Source: Streptomyces guryensis
GTDB lineage: Bacteria > Actinomycetota > Actinomycetes > Streptomycetales > Streptomycetaceae
Reading direction: 5' to 3'
NCBI RefSeq assembly: GCF_021261325.1
Contig: NZ_JAJSBI010000039.1
Span: 17,721 to 81,720, forward strand
Length of the DNA: 64,000 nt
A program made the position numbers and the translations under genes. The notes below the pieces were generated by a model, which saw nothing but the letters and a program-made list of their open reading frames with translations, was not told where the DNA came from and ran no database searches. This document shows, piece after piece, positions 35,358 to 43,012 of the stretch; position 1 is the stretch's first letter, and each line of letters starts with the position of its first letter.

Positions 35358-35948
35358 ATGAGCACTGACATATACAGCCTCATCGAGGCTGCACATCAGG
35401 GGAATTGGTCACCTCTCACGGAAGAGGCGAAGAAGGCTCCCGGAAAGCACTGGGCGGAAGACGCTAGATGCTCCAATCAGGACATTGACATCTTCGTGCC
35501 TCTTGGAGACGGACCCCGCAGAAATCCCGATGCTGTGAAACATAGCTTGGGTGCATCCCTGAACCGTCCGCGCAATCTCTGTGCATCGTGCCCACTGGCA
35601 GTGGCTGCCCGATGCCTGGTGGAATCCCTTAGGGATGACGACGAGTTCGGAATCCGGGCTGGCCTTCTGGCTTCGGAGCGTTCCGCACTACGCGCTGCGT
35701 GGCAGCAGCGGGTGAACGAACGCGCCGTCGAGAGTGCCCTTCAGGGCTGTACCACGGCGCTGAGCAAGGTCGACCGGGATGCGGTGATTGCTCGATTCGC
35801 GACAGACCCCTCATTGGACCCTGCCGCTGTCGCCCGGGGCCTCGGAGTCACGCACGAGTATCTATTGAAGCTCGCGCGACGCTACCGGAAGAAGTCCCAA
35901 TCCAGCCCGGCCGCGCCCTTGCCCGCTGTCAGCGCTGACGCAGCCTGA
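35358..35948 (+). CDS. WhiB-like transcription factor with atypical cysteine spacing
   Basis: 196 residues from ATG 35358. WhiB features: Cys in AEDARCSNQDIDIFVP, then CASCPLAVAARCLVESL, and the ERSALR end of the G(V/I)WGG-like turn (EFGIRAGLLASERSALRAAW). The third and fourth cysteines are seven residues apart (the WhiB norm is five), so the iron-sulfur site is unusual. A C-terminal extension includes an HTH-like region (SLDPAAVARGLGVTHEYLLKLARRYRKK) rarely seen in WhiB proteins. Confidence 0.7.
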   Translation: MSTDIYSLIEAAHQGNWSPLTEEAKKAPGKHWAEDARCSNQDIDIFVPLGDGPRRNPDAVKHSLGASLNRPRNLCASCPLAVAARCLVESLRDDDEFGIRAGLLASERSALRAAWQQRVNERAVESALQGCTTALSKVDRDAVIARFATDPSLDPAAVARGLGVTHEYLLKLARRYRKKSQSSPAAPLPAVSADAA

Positions 35949-35974
35949 CAAGCTCCGCGACGAACGATTCTTCC

Positions 35975-35992
35975 CGCAAGGCAAACCTTGCG
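35975..35992. terminator. Small stem-loop after the WhiB-like gene
   Basis: CGCAAGG, loop CAAA, CCTTGCG: a 7-bp stem 27 bases after the WhiB-like stop and 19 bases before the next ATG. Could terminate the upstream transcript or act in the leader of the next gene. Confidence 0.4.
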
Positions 35993-36010
35993 TTCACGGG
36001 AGCCCTCCCC

Positions 36011-36370
36011 ATGCCTCAGAACAACCCCGCCGCTCCGGCCTGCGCAAATCTCGGTTTGGCGATCCAGGAAATAGCTCCCATGACAGTTCTTGCCCGCGTG
36101 TATCCGGAGCGCCGGTCTGTTACCCATCTCTTCGAATCGGACTTCTACCGCATGCTTATCGACCGGCGAACCGAAGAAAGAGTTGCGCACATGATCAGGC
36201 TCTATTTCGGCAATGCCGCCGACTGGCGCTACGCTCATGATTTCTACCTCCCCACCGGAGCGTTGTACCTCACTCCCGAGCCGCATCAGAACGGGTACAT
36301 ACCGGAGGACGATCTCTCCTTTGGTCTTTCCCTCACCCGTCGCATAGCGATAGCTGACGGGAGCTACTGA
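36011..36370 (+). CDS. Small protein of unknown function in the replication operon
   Basis: 119 residues, no recognised domain. Notable segments: SVTHLFESDFYRMLIDRRTEERVAHMIRLYF and DWRYAHDFYLPTGALYL. Its stop overlaps the start of the replication initiator-like gene (TGATG), so the two are coupled. Confidence 0.65.
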   Translation: MPQNNPAAPACANLGLAIQEIAPMTVLARVYPERRSVTHLFESDFYRMLIDRRTEERVAHMIRLYFGNAADWRYAHDFYLPTGALYLTPEPHQNGYIPEDDLSFGLSLTRRIAIADGSY

Positions 36371-37233
36371 TGAGCCACGTAGTGACCGAACTGGTCTGGT
36401 CACAGTCGAAGTCGTGCAGGGGCTCGCGTCTTGTCATGCTGGCACTCGCCCGTGAGGCAGACGATAAGGGCCGGGCCACTCTGACCCTGGACGAGATATC
36501 CGGCCTCACCCAGCTGACTGCGCGCTCGATAACGAAATGCATCGGGGAATTGACGACGCTCGGCGAACTCAGCCGCGAGCGCGGAGGAGGCGCCTCGAAC
36601 CCCAACAGCTACTCGATACTCCTATTCGACAAGGGCATCGAGGCCCCCGCCGGATCAGAGACAGAACTTCCACCTACGCCTCCCGAATCAACAGATGAGA
36701 GAACAAGGTTCTACGAAGTTTCTTCCCGGAACTCCCCCTCGACGGACGCAAGTGGGAATTCCCTACCACGAGACTGGGAAGTTTCTTCCTCGCGTGCCCG
36801 TGGTGGTAATACTCCCTACGGGAGTATTACCACCACCCAAAAGCAAGCTAGCTTGCTTCGGTCAAGCAGTGAGAAGCAAGCGCCCCACCAGGAGTCGGTG
36901 AGCGTTCCTGAGGGCGCCAAGGATCTGGTAACAGCCATAACCAATGCCGGAATGCTTGTCGGCTGGCGGCTGACCGAATCGGAGTGGGATCGGGTAACAG
37001 CGCTCGCAGCCCGTTGGGGAAATGAACGGCTGGTCGAGATGATCGTGCGGCGATGGAATACAGTCCGCCCCCCACAGTCGGCCCGCTACCTGCTTCGCAT
37101 CTGGGCGGACCTCCCGTCACACGCCCCCGCAGCGGCATCCCAAGAAAACGTCGTTCCCCTGCGTCGACCGCCCGGAGGCTGGGCGCCTTTTCAGAACACA
37201 GCAGAACCCAGTGCTTACCAGAACGGATTTTGA
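36370..37233 (+). CDS. Replication initiator-like winged-helix protein (lambda O/DnaD-like)
   Basis: 287 residues. N-terminal winged-helix domain (SRLVMLALAREADDKGRATLTLDEISGLTQLTARSITKCIGEL), a Ser/Thr-rich linker of about 100 residues, and a C-terminal DnaD/primosome-like helical region (LTESEWDRVTALAARWGNERLVEMIVRRWNTV). Immediately followed by a DnaC-like loader gene, the arrangement of phage replication O/P or DnaD/DnaC pairs. The linker codons contain direct and inverted repeats that look like an origin (separate entry). Confidence 0.7.
   Translation: MSHVVTELVWSQSKSCRGSRLVMLALAREADDKGRATLTLDEISGLTQLTARSITKCIGELTTLGELSRERGGGASNPNSYSILLFDKGIEAPAGSETELPPTPPESTDERTRFYEVSSRNSPSTDASGNSLPRDWEVSSSRARGGNTPYGSITTTQKQASLLRSSSEKQAPHQESVSVPEGAKDLVTAITNAGMLVGWRLTESEWDRVTALAARWGNERLVEMIVRRWNTVRPPQSARYLLRIWADLPSHAPAAASQENVVPLRRPPGGWAPFQNTAEPSAYQNGF
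36715..36880. repeat. Iteron and inverted-repeat cluster inside the initiator gene, possible origin
   Basis: GAAGTTTCTTCC occurs twice (36715 and 36778). GGGAATTCCC palindrome at 36754. A 17-bp perfect inverted repeat, GTGGTGGTAATACTCCC with GGGAGTATTACCACCAC around the loop TAC, at 36800-36836. A perfect 18-base palindrome AAGCAAGCTAGCTTGCTT at 36841, with a third AAGCAAGC at about 36873. All lie in codons for the linker between the two domains of the protein at 36370-37233. Confidence 0.65.
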
Positions 37234-37235
37234 TC

Positions 37236-37958
37236 ATGGCAGAGCCGGAACGCGTAGGCAGCGCCAGGTCAATGCGCCGCATGGAACGAATACTCGCCGC
37301 GAAAGGAATTCAGGTGTCCGACAGCACCGCCGACGACTCACGGGAAGAAAACCCGGGGGACCGCGAATGGCACCGCCGAGCCCGCGCCGAATACGCACTG
37401 AACCGGTGGCGGACCGCGGCCCCTCCCCGGTTCAGCAACGCTGAGGCGACGATCCCGGAGGTCACCGCGTGGGCTGATCGCGCTCTCACGGAGAACTCCG
37501 CCGCTGGCGCTCTCCTCCTCACCGGCCTGACCGGTACAGGGAAGACGCACCAGGCGTACGGGGCTCTGCGCAGGATCGCGGCCGGCGGCCCGGACCGGTT
37601 CGAACTGATCGCAGTCAACTCGGCGGACATGTACGGCAACCTGCGTCCCTCACAGGTGATGGGCGCGGCGGAACGGGAGCTGCGAAAGCTCAGCGAAGTT
37701 CAGTACCTGCTGCTTGATGACCTCGGCACGGCGAAAACCTCGGAGTGGACCGAGGAGGTGACGTATCGGCTCATCAACTACAGGTACAACCACTGCTTGC
37801 CGACGATCATCACGTCCAATCTGCCAGCCCGTGACGACAACGGGCCGGACCTGACCGACTTCGTCGGGGCCCGGGTGGCAAGCCGCCTGGCCGAGATGGT
37901 GACCAGCCTCGTGCCGATGATCGGCGCCGACCGGCGGCGCGGCGGGAGGGCGGCCTAA
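37236..37958 (+). CDS. DnaC/IstB-like helicase loader ATPase
   Basis: 240 residues, ATG 2 bases after the initiator stop. AAA+ motifs: Walker A LLTGLTGTGKTHQAY, Walker B VQYLLLDDLGTAKTSEW, sensor TIITSNLPA and arginine-finger region ARVASRLAEM. Would load the host replicative helicase at the element origin. A long N-terminal part (about 90 residues) precedes the AAA+ core. Stop overlaps the next start (TAATG). Confidence 0.8.
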   Translation: MAEPERVGSARSMRRMERILAAKGIQVSDSTADDSREENPGDREWHRRARAEYALNRWRTAAPPRFSNAEATIPEVTAWADRALTENSAAGALLLTGLTGTGKTHQAYGALRRIAAGGPDRFELIAVNSADMYGNLRPSQVMGAAERELRKLSEVQYLLLDDLGTAKTSEWTEEVTYRLINYRYNHCLPTIITSNLPARDDNGPDLTDFVGARVASRLAEMVTSLVPMIGADRRRGGRAA

Positions 37959-38305
37959 TGCCCGTCCGACTTCGAGGTGCGTCCCGAGACGCCGCAGACT
38001 TGTCCACAGCCTGTGGATACGTCGGTCCCGGCAGCCGGTTCGCGAATCCGTTCCGGGCTGGAGACCCCGCTCCCTCTCCCTTCGGCCCGCCGATGGACTC
38101 GGCAGAGGCCGTGGATCTCTTCACCGCCACGCTTCGCGGCCCGGTAGGCCGCTTCTATGCCGCCCGGTTCGCCCGTGCCCTGCGTGGTCTCGACCTGATG
38201 TGCACCTGCCCCCTCGACGTGCCGTGCCACGCAGACATTCTCCTCTGCATTGCTAACGAACCCCGCGACGGCGACACGATCCGCTCCCTGGAAGGCCCTC
38301 GATGA
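37958..38305 (+). CDS. DUF4326 protein
   Basis: 115 residues, with GYVGPGSRFANPFRAGD and MCTCPLDVPCHADILL, the Cys-rich CxCPL motif of DUF4326 proteins. Function unknown; common in phages and mobile elements. It overlaps neighbours on both sides (TAATG at the start, 4 bases at the end). Confidence 0.75.
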   Translation: MPVRLRGASRDAADLSTACGYVGPGSRFANPFRAGDPAPSPFGPPMDSAEAVDLFTATLRGPVGRFYAARFARALRGLDLMCTCPLDVPCHADILLCIANEPRDGDTIRSLEGPR

Positions 38306-38721
38306 GTCACCCGATCATGTTCGCCGCGGCCCAGCGCCTCGCGACCGCCGAGGAGCGGCGCAAAGCCGCGCGGGAGAACGCGTTCCGCACCTGGGGTCCG
38401 CGGTCCGTCACGGCGGCCTCGAAGTACGCGCGCCGCATCCTGGGTGACACAGCAGTCACCCTCGACTGGGAGGTTCTGGGTCTCCTTTCCTTCGAAGAAC
38501 ACCTCCAAGCCTTCGCTTCGCTCGACACAGTCGGGGGCCAGCACCTGGAGCTGTACTACAGCGACGAAGGAAGCACGGAACGCATCCTGCTGCGTGTGTC
38601 GTGCGTGAGTTGCCCCAGTCAGCATGTGCACGAGGTGACGTCCCTGGAACAGCTCGGACAGTTGCTCTCCCAGACACCTGCATGGGGATCCATCGACCCG
38701 CGCGACGGAGGCAACCTCTGA
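38302..38721 (+). CDS. Element-encoded hypothetical protein
   Basis: 139 residues. N-terminus AAAQRLATAEERRKAARENAF suggests a helical start; no recognised domain. The segment LELYYSDEGSTERILLRVSCVSCPSQHVHEVTSLEQL has a lone CxxC. Coupled to the next gene by TGATG. Confidence 0.6.
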   Translation: MSHPIMFAAAQRLATAEERRKAARENAFRTWGPRSVTAASKYARRILGDTAVTLDWEVLGLLSFEEHLQAFASLDTVGGQHLELYYSDEGSTERILLRVSCVSCPSQHVHEVTSLEQLGQLLSQTPAWGSIDPRDGGNL

Positions 38722-39836
38722 TGTCACGGGCGCACATAGAGGCGACGGCGGCCGAACCGCAAGGGGGCTACACCCTTCGCGGTATGACGGCCTGGGACCG
38801 TTCCGCGATCATCCTGCTCGGCGCGGCCGGCTTCGCGTTCTCATACGACGCACTGCGGCAGATCGCCATCGCGATCCACGCACGGGAAAGCCTGAGCTAC
38901 CTGTTTCCGGTGTTCATCGACGGGTTCATTGCGTACGGCGTCCGAGCGATCGTGCTCCTTCGCCACCAGCGCTTCGGCGCTCGGCTTTACGCCTGGTTCC
39001 TCTTCCTTGCGGCCACCGGGGCGAGTCTCGGCGCGAACGCCCTTCATGCCATCACGCTGAACGACGGTCCGCAGGCCGGACGGTCCGCACTGCACCTCAC
39101 GGACAGCGTCGTCGGGGTGCTGTCGACGCTCGCTCCGCTTGCATTGGCGGGCTCCGTACACCTCTACATCCTGATGGCGCGGACCGCCGAATTGTCAGTC
39201 ACGGACGGCGCGGACAACGGTCCCGGACCGGTCCGCCAAGAGGTTCCGTCGCTCAATAGGGTCGCGGTTCCGCCGGAACCTCGTCCGTTGGAGACAACGA
39301 CAACAACCGAGTCACGAAGCCTTGTCGCCGGTCCGTCCGCAGCAGACAGCTCCGCTGCGGCCCCCGTGGACCTGCGGAAACATGAGCCGGACCGAGACTA
39401 CGAGTCGCGTGCGGACGAGCCCAGTACAGATGCATCTGCGGGTGCGGACGACGCGGACGGGAGCGCCTGCGACATGGGCGGACCGACTGTCTGCCTCGCG
39501 GACCACGGGGCAGCGACGGCGCCCGCGACGGCGGACAAGCCTTCCGTCCCGACGGCGGTCCGCACCCCTGCGGACGGCGAAAAGCCGTCCGTCCCGGACG
39601 GCGCGGAGTACACGCAGGACCGGGAGGCCGACGACGAGTGGCTGGCGGAGCTACTGCCGATCGCACGGGCCGCTTCCCAGCAGGCCGGACGGATCAGTCG
39701 CGACGCGGTGGCAGGGGCCGTCCGCGCACACCAGCCGATCAGCAACGACCGGTTGGGCGTTCTGCTGGCCCGTCTGAAGGATGAGGAGGAAGAGGCGGCG
39801 AGGACACCCGCCACTGCCTCCAGCGCCCTCTGGTGA
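38721..39836 (+). CDS. DUF2637 membrane protein (SpdB-like)
   Basis: 371 residues from the ATG at 38721. Four membrane segments in the first 150 residues (SAIILLGAAGFAFSYDAL, LFPVFIDGFIAYGVRAIVLL, LYAWFLFLAATGASLG, STLAPLALAGSVHLYILM), the DUF2637 fold of conjugation-spread (Spd) proteins in Streptomyces elements. A long acidic, Thr/Ala-rich cytoplasmic tail ends in an HTH-like region (RISRDAVAGAVRAHQPISNDRLGVLLARLK). Confidence 0.8.
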   Translation: MSRAHIEATAAEPQGGYTLRGMTAWDRSAIILLGAAGFAFSYDALRQIAIAIHARESLSYLFPVFIDGFIAYGVRAIVLLRHQRFGARLYAWFLFLAATGASLGANALHAITLNDGPQAGRSALHLTDSVVGVLSTLAPLALAGSVHLYILMARTAELSVTDGADNGPGPVRQEVPSLNRVAVPPEPRPLETTTTTESRSLVAGPSAADSSAAAPVDLRKHEPDRDYESRADEPSTDASAGADDADGSACDMGGPTVCLADHGAATAPATADKPSVPTAVRTPADGEKPSVPDGAEYTQDREADDEWLAELLPIARAASQQAGRISRDAVAGAVRAHQPISNDRLGVLLARLKDEEEEAARTPATASSALW

Positions 39837-39921
39837 TCTCATCTCATGAGTGCCCCCCGTGGTCTCTGCGACTCGCACCGCAGAGACCACGGAAGGCCTG
39901 CTTGATCAGGAAGGAATGACC

Positions 39922-40500
39922 ATGTGGCTTCGCCGACGAGACCGGGCGGAGGACGCAGTCCACCCCGACGCCGTGCAAGCAGCGTCCGCACTCGCGTTTC
40001 ACCTCCAGAGCGGTGGCGAACTTGTGCCAGTCCAGGTGGACGATCTCCCTCTCGCGGACGGGGAGGTCGCCTTCGCGGATGTGACCTGCTCGGCCGCCCG
40101 CTTCTACGGAACCGAGGTCGTCTACCCGCAGTCGGCTGGTTTCTTCGAGAACCACCCGACCTTCAGCCGGCGGTGGGTGCCCAACAACCGCCTCGACGCC
40201 CGGCGGCGCCAGGAGGCAGAAGCGGCCGCCGCGCCGCAGTGGCGCGATCACACCGTGGCCCGGGTGGTCCTCACCTCAACCGGCGTACGGCTCAGGCCGC
40301 GCAAGTCGCCAACCTGGCTGCCGTTCGACCACGCCCTCCTCACCGAAATCACGGCGGGACAGCCCGAGGTAGTGCTCTCATACAGCGTGTGCGCGCCCTT
40401 GCTCCTCGCCGGCTCAACTGCACCGTGGCTCGGCGTAGCAATCGAGCACCTACTGTACGGCCATAAAGCTCATAGCTCAGTCTTGCCGAGGTGCTCTTAG
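39922..40500 (+). CDS. Element-encoded hypothetical protein
   Basis: 192 residues, ATG 39922 (MWLRRRDRAEDAVHPD) chosen because AAGGA lies six bases upstream; an ATG at 39916 overlaps that site. No recognised domain. Central strand-rich part (GEVAFADVTCSAARFYGTEVVYP) and a distinctive C-terminus (WLGVAIEHLLYGHKAH). Last gene of the plus-strand replication block. Confidence 0.6.
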   Translation: MWLRRRDRAEDAVHPDAVQAASALAFHLQSGGELVPVQVDDLPLADGEVAFADVTCSAARFYGTEVVYPQSAGFFENHPTFSRRWVPNNRLDARRRQEAEAAAAPQWRDHTVARVVLTSTGVRLRPRKSPTWLPFDHALLTEITAGQPEVVLSYSVCAPLLLAGSTAPWLGVAIEHLLYGHKAHSSVLPRCS

Positions 40501-40587
40501 GGAAGCGTGACCAACAGGTTGACTCCGCAATCCGGAATGGCGCGGAGTGCTCGTCAAGGATCGTGGACAGCAACTGGAGGGCGTCAC

Positions 40588-40665
40588 ATGGAGCGCTCTG
40601 GCACCCGTGGCCGTAGAGAATGGGTGACAACATTTTTCGGCGTGGTCATCTGGTTCCACTTATAG
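40588..40665 (+). CDS. Possible 25-residue single-helix membrane peptide
   Basis: ATG at 40588 with GGAGG seven bases upstream; the product has a basic N-terminus (ERSGTRGRRE) followed by a hydrophobic VTTFFGVVIWFHL. It looks like a small membrane peptide of the type I toxin kind, though no antisense RNA partner is certain. Confidence 0.35.
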   Translation: MERSGTRGRREWVTTFFGVVIWFHL

Positions 40666-40742
40666 ACACCTCAGCATCCAGTCGTGTTCCAGCTCAACGA
40701 AAGCAGTATTTGCGCACATCGGTTGCCGCACCGGAAAAACAC

Positions 40743-40773
40743 CTAATTGCAATTAGAAATGTGCTACCGTAGC
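40743..40773 (+). promoter_or_regulatory. Palindromic operator or promoter region
   Basis: Perfect 14-base palindrome CTAATTGCAATTAG at 40743-40756, then GTGCTACCGTAGCAG, which contains a GCTAC/GTAGC inverted repeat at 40763-40773. The sequence TGTGCTACCGT resembles an extended -10 element. An AT-rich island in GC-rich DNA. Confidence 0.45.
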
Positions 40774-40890
40774 AGCCAGTAGTCCGCACATGAGGTGTGG
40801 GCCCCGCACTTCGGTCGACAGCGTCGGCGCGGAGCCCACCGGGCGGAGTGCATCGAGGGGGCCTGCCCTGGCCGGTGGGCCCCCTCTCAT
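40774..40890 (+). ncRNA. Candidate small RNA between palindromic promoter and terminator
   Basis: About 115 bases between the possible promoter at 40743-40773 and the strong terminator at 40855-40886; no convincing plus-strand ORF. GC-rich internal stems are possible (GTGTGGGCCCCGCAC). It points against the 49-residue gene on the opposite strand. Confidence 0.3.
40855..40886. terminator. Strong stem-loop
   Basis: GAGGGGGCC with GGCCCCCTC, a perfect 9-bp stem, loop of 14 bases. It is placed to stop a plus-strand transcript from 40774 and the minus-strand gene ending at 40908. Confidence 0.7.
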
Positions 40891-40907
40891 CGTCCAAGGT
40901 CAGGCGC

Positions 40908-41057
40908 CTACAACTCCCGCCACACGCAAAGCGTGTAGTAGATGAGCTGCGCGACTACGACCAAGGGCCCCAGCGCACGGCGGACCCGTGCCCAGAGACG
41001 TCGATGTTGCCTCTCCGCCGGCTTTGATCCCTCATCAGGCTCTTGTCCGGCAGTCAT
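40908..41057 (-). CDS. 49-residue small protein with a C-terminal hydrophobic segment
   Basis: ATG 41057 with an AGGTGAAAGG ribosome-binding site ten bases upstream and a clean stop at 40908. The product starts acidic (TAGQEPDEGSKPAE), has a basic middle (RQHRRLWARVRRAL) and ends hydrophobic (GPLVVVAQLIYYTLCVW). A small membrane protein of unknown function, followed by a terminator. Confidence 0.55.
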   Translation of the reverse strand: MTAGQEPDEGSKPAERQHRRLWARVRRALGPLVVVAQLIYYTLCVWREL

Positions 41058-41383
41058 TTTACCTTTCACCTCCCTTCACATTTAAGCCCCACTAATCGCC
41101 AGACAGCGTTAAGGGGGGCGAGAATTGCACCACCGAGACTTCTTGACATGCAGGATCTCCGGGCCCTCTGTCTGTAAGTCGCGGTAGTTGTGATCAACAT
41201 AGGCGATCGGGTCGAATGAGCCCCAGGGCGCATCCGCATTCTTCACCTGGGCATCCCCCGACCATCTCAAGGTCATTTACCTACGGTACCAACACCGCTG
41301 GCCCTCTGGATCCCCCTGATGTCAATGTCCCGAGAATTACGTCATGCCCCCTGCAACGGGAAGGGGCGCACCGAGGGCGCACC
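41058..41383. other. Intergenic region without a recognised gene
   Basis: 326 bases. Contains TTGACA at 41143 but no matching -10, an AAGGGGGG purine run near 41110, and no convincing ORF. It probably holds the promoter of the 49-residue gene. Confidence 0.4.
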
Positions 41384-41550
41384 ATGGCGAATGCATTCGC
41401 GCGGCCTGATCCGGCCTTGAACGGCCGGATTGCCCTGCTCAAGGTGGTCGGAACCCTGCCAAACACGACCTTCCCCGAGGAGCCGTACCACTACTTCGAG
41501 CTGTGCCAGAGCTTCGACATCCACAGCGACGATTCCGCGCTCGCCGACAG
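41384..41550 (+). pseudogene. Truncated plus-strand gene fragment abutting an inverted gene
   Basis: An ATG at 41384 with GAGGG upstream opens a frame (MANAFARPDPALNGRIALLK ... PYHYFELCQSFDIHS) with strong G/C third positions and natural-looking protein sequence for about 55 residues. From about 41550 the plus-strand frame becomes the antisense of the minus-strand gene and loses all protein character. It looks like the 5' end of a gene cut by insertion or recombination. Family not recognised. Confidence 0.4.
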
Positions 41551-42921
41551 GCCGGTGCCCTCGCCGTCCCGGATACGGCGGCGCCACATGTGGCCGAAGA
41601 CGTCCTCGGCGAGGGTAAGCAGCCGGTCGTGCGAGGCGAGGTTGCGCGAGAGCGCGCGCAGCTGGATGGTCCGCTTCAGCAGCTGCGCCGAGAAGTCGTG
41701 CATGGACCACGTCAGCGGCGGGCCGAGCCGCTCGCTGCCCTGCACAACCTCGCGCGTCATCCGGCTGGTGATACGGCCGCGTTCGACGAGGCGTTCCATG
41801 ACGGCGACGGGGCACGAGCAGCCGTCGTTGGTGGCCTGGTGGCGCATCAGGTCGTGGACGAGGATGGCGGCGACAGAGAGGGAGAAGTACTCGGACTCCA
41901 GTTCCTGTCCCGTCGTACGCCAGGGGATGTCCTCCAGGGGCCAGCGGTCGGGGTCGAAGCGGGCGATGCCCGACCAGTACTGCTGGGTCAGCTCCCAGCG
42001 CAGCCGCAGCGCCTCGGCGAGCTTCTGCTGTTCGGCGTTGAGCAGGCCCAGGGTGAGGGTGCGCTCGGAGAACAGGTCCTGGATACCGTCGAGGGCGACC
42101 ACGGTGAAGTAGAGATACGGCACCGGGTCGGCGGCACCCTTGGGCTGCGGCCCGATGGGTTCGTCGGTCTCGACCTCGGGGGCGTCCTGCACCAGGCTCC
42201 ACGACCAGCCGCACTCGAAGAACTGGTTCTCGTCCTTGAGGCCCGCCTGGACGTCGATACCGAGGGAGAGGCTCTCCACGATCGCGGCGCGCAGCGCACG
42301 GAAGCGGCTCTGGTACATGCTCAGCACCTGCCGCTGCGACAGCCGTCCCTGGCCGAGGAGTTCGACCAGGTTGCGGCCCTGGGCGGAGTCGGCGTCGAAG
42401 GCGTTGACGGTGAAGGAGCGCAGCAGGCTCACCATGGCGGCGGTGAGCCGGTTGCTGGTGGCCGAACGCAGCTCGGCGATCGTCTCCTGGATGTCGCTGC
42501 GTCTGGTCCTGGTCTCGTAGACCTTGAGGAAGCCGAGCGTCGCCAGGCAGAGAGTGATCGACATGGAGAAGGAGTCGACCACGCCGAGCCGGCGCTGTTC
42601 CTCGGTGGGCTCCCCCTGGGCCTTGTCCTGGGATCCGAAGTAGTAACCCCCGGCGAAGGTGGGCCTGTTGTCCTCGCCGGTGTGGGTGCGCATGAAATCG
42701 GACGCGGCCTTGACGAGGTTGGCCGGGAGGTCGAGCCGCCCACCGGCCTTCCTCAGGGCCTGCTGGACGTCCTCCTGTGTGGTGTCCGGGTCGTCCAGCC
42801 GGAACGCGGGGATCTCGAAGTCCTGCGCCAGCTGCGCCCCGAGTCCCGCCAGGGCGCCTGACGTGGAAACGCCTAGAATCCCCAGCTCTCTGTTCACTGT
42901 GAGCCGCCTACGGGCGGTCAT
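41491..42921 (-). CDS. Unknown 476-residue protein, inverted relative to its neighbours
   Basis: ATG 42921 (MTARRRLTVNRELGILG); a GTG at 42897 after GGCGG is an alternative start. A soluble, largely helical protein: VDSFSMSITLCLATLGFLKVYETRT, RTIQLRALSRNLASHDRLLTLAEDVFGHMWRRRIRD. I recognise no family. It is the only long minus-strand gene between 34 kb and 55 kb, and its 3' end overlaps the truncated plus-strand fragment at 41384, so its C-terminus may have been altered by the same rearrangement. Confidence 0.65.
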   Translation of the reverse strand: MTARRRLTVNRELGILGVSTSGALAGLGAQLAQDFEIPAFRLDDPDTTQEDVQQALRKAGGRLDLPANLVKAASDFMRTHTGEDNRPTFAGGYYFGSQDKAQGEPTEEQRRLGVVDSFSMSITLCLATLGFLKVYETRTRRSDIQETIAELRSATSNRLTAAMVSLLRSFTVNAFDADSAQGRNLVELLGQGRLSQRQVLSMYQSRFRALRAAIVESLSLGIDVQAGLKDENQFFECGWSWSLVQDAPEVETDEPIGPQPKGAADPVPYLYFTVVALDGIQDLFSERTLTLGLLNAEQQKLAEALRLRWELTQQYWSGIARFDPDRWPLEDIPWRTTGQELESEYFSLSVAAILVHDLMRHQATNDGCSCPVAVMERLVERGRITSRMTREVVQGSERLGPPLTWSMHDFSAQLLKRTIQLRALSRNLASHDRLLTLAEDVFGHMWRRRIRDGEGTGLSASAESSLWMSKLWHSSK

Positions 42922-42972
42922 GTTTGCGCCCGGTGGGGACCAAACCACCCGAAATGGTCTCGCCTGCCACAG

Positions 42973-43012
42973 AAGTCGGAACCTAGTTCCAGGAATTAGG
43001 TTCCGACTTTTT
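42973..43012 (+). terminator. Intrinsic terminator with T tract
   Basis: AAGTCGGAACCTA with TAGGTTCCGACTT, a perfect 13-bp stem, loop of 11 bases, followed by TTT: a classic plus-strand terminator. No plus-strand gene lies just upstream; it sits in the 5' region of the minus-strand gene ending at 42921, so it may belong to a gene lost from this site. Confidence 0.8.

Noticed and set aside
36370..37233. Winged-helix protein as a simple transcriptional repressor
   Set aside because: The DnaD-like C-terminus, the loader gene and the repeat cluster in its linker favour a replication role.
41143..41148. TTGACA as a promoter
   Set aside because: No -10 element at the right distance.
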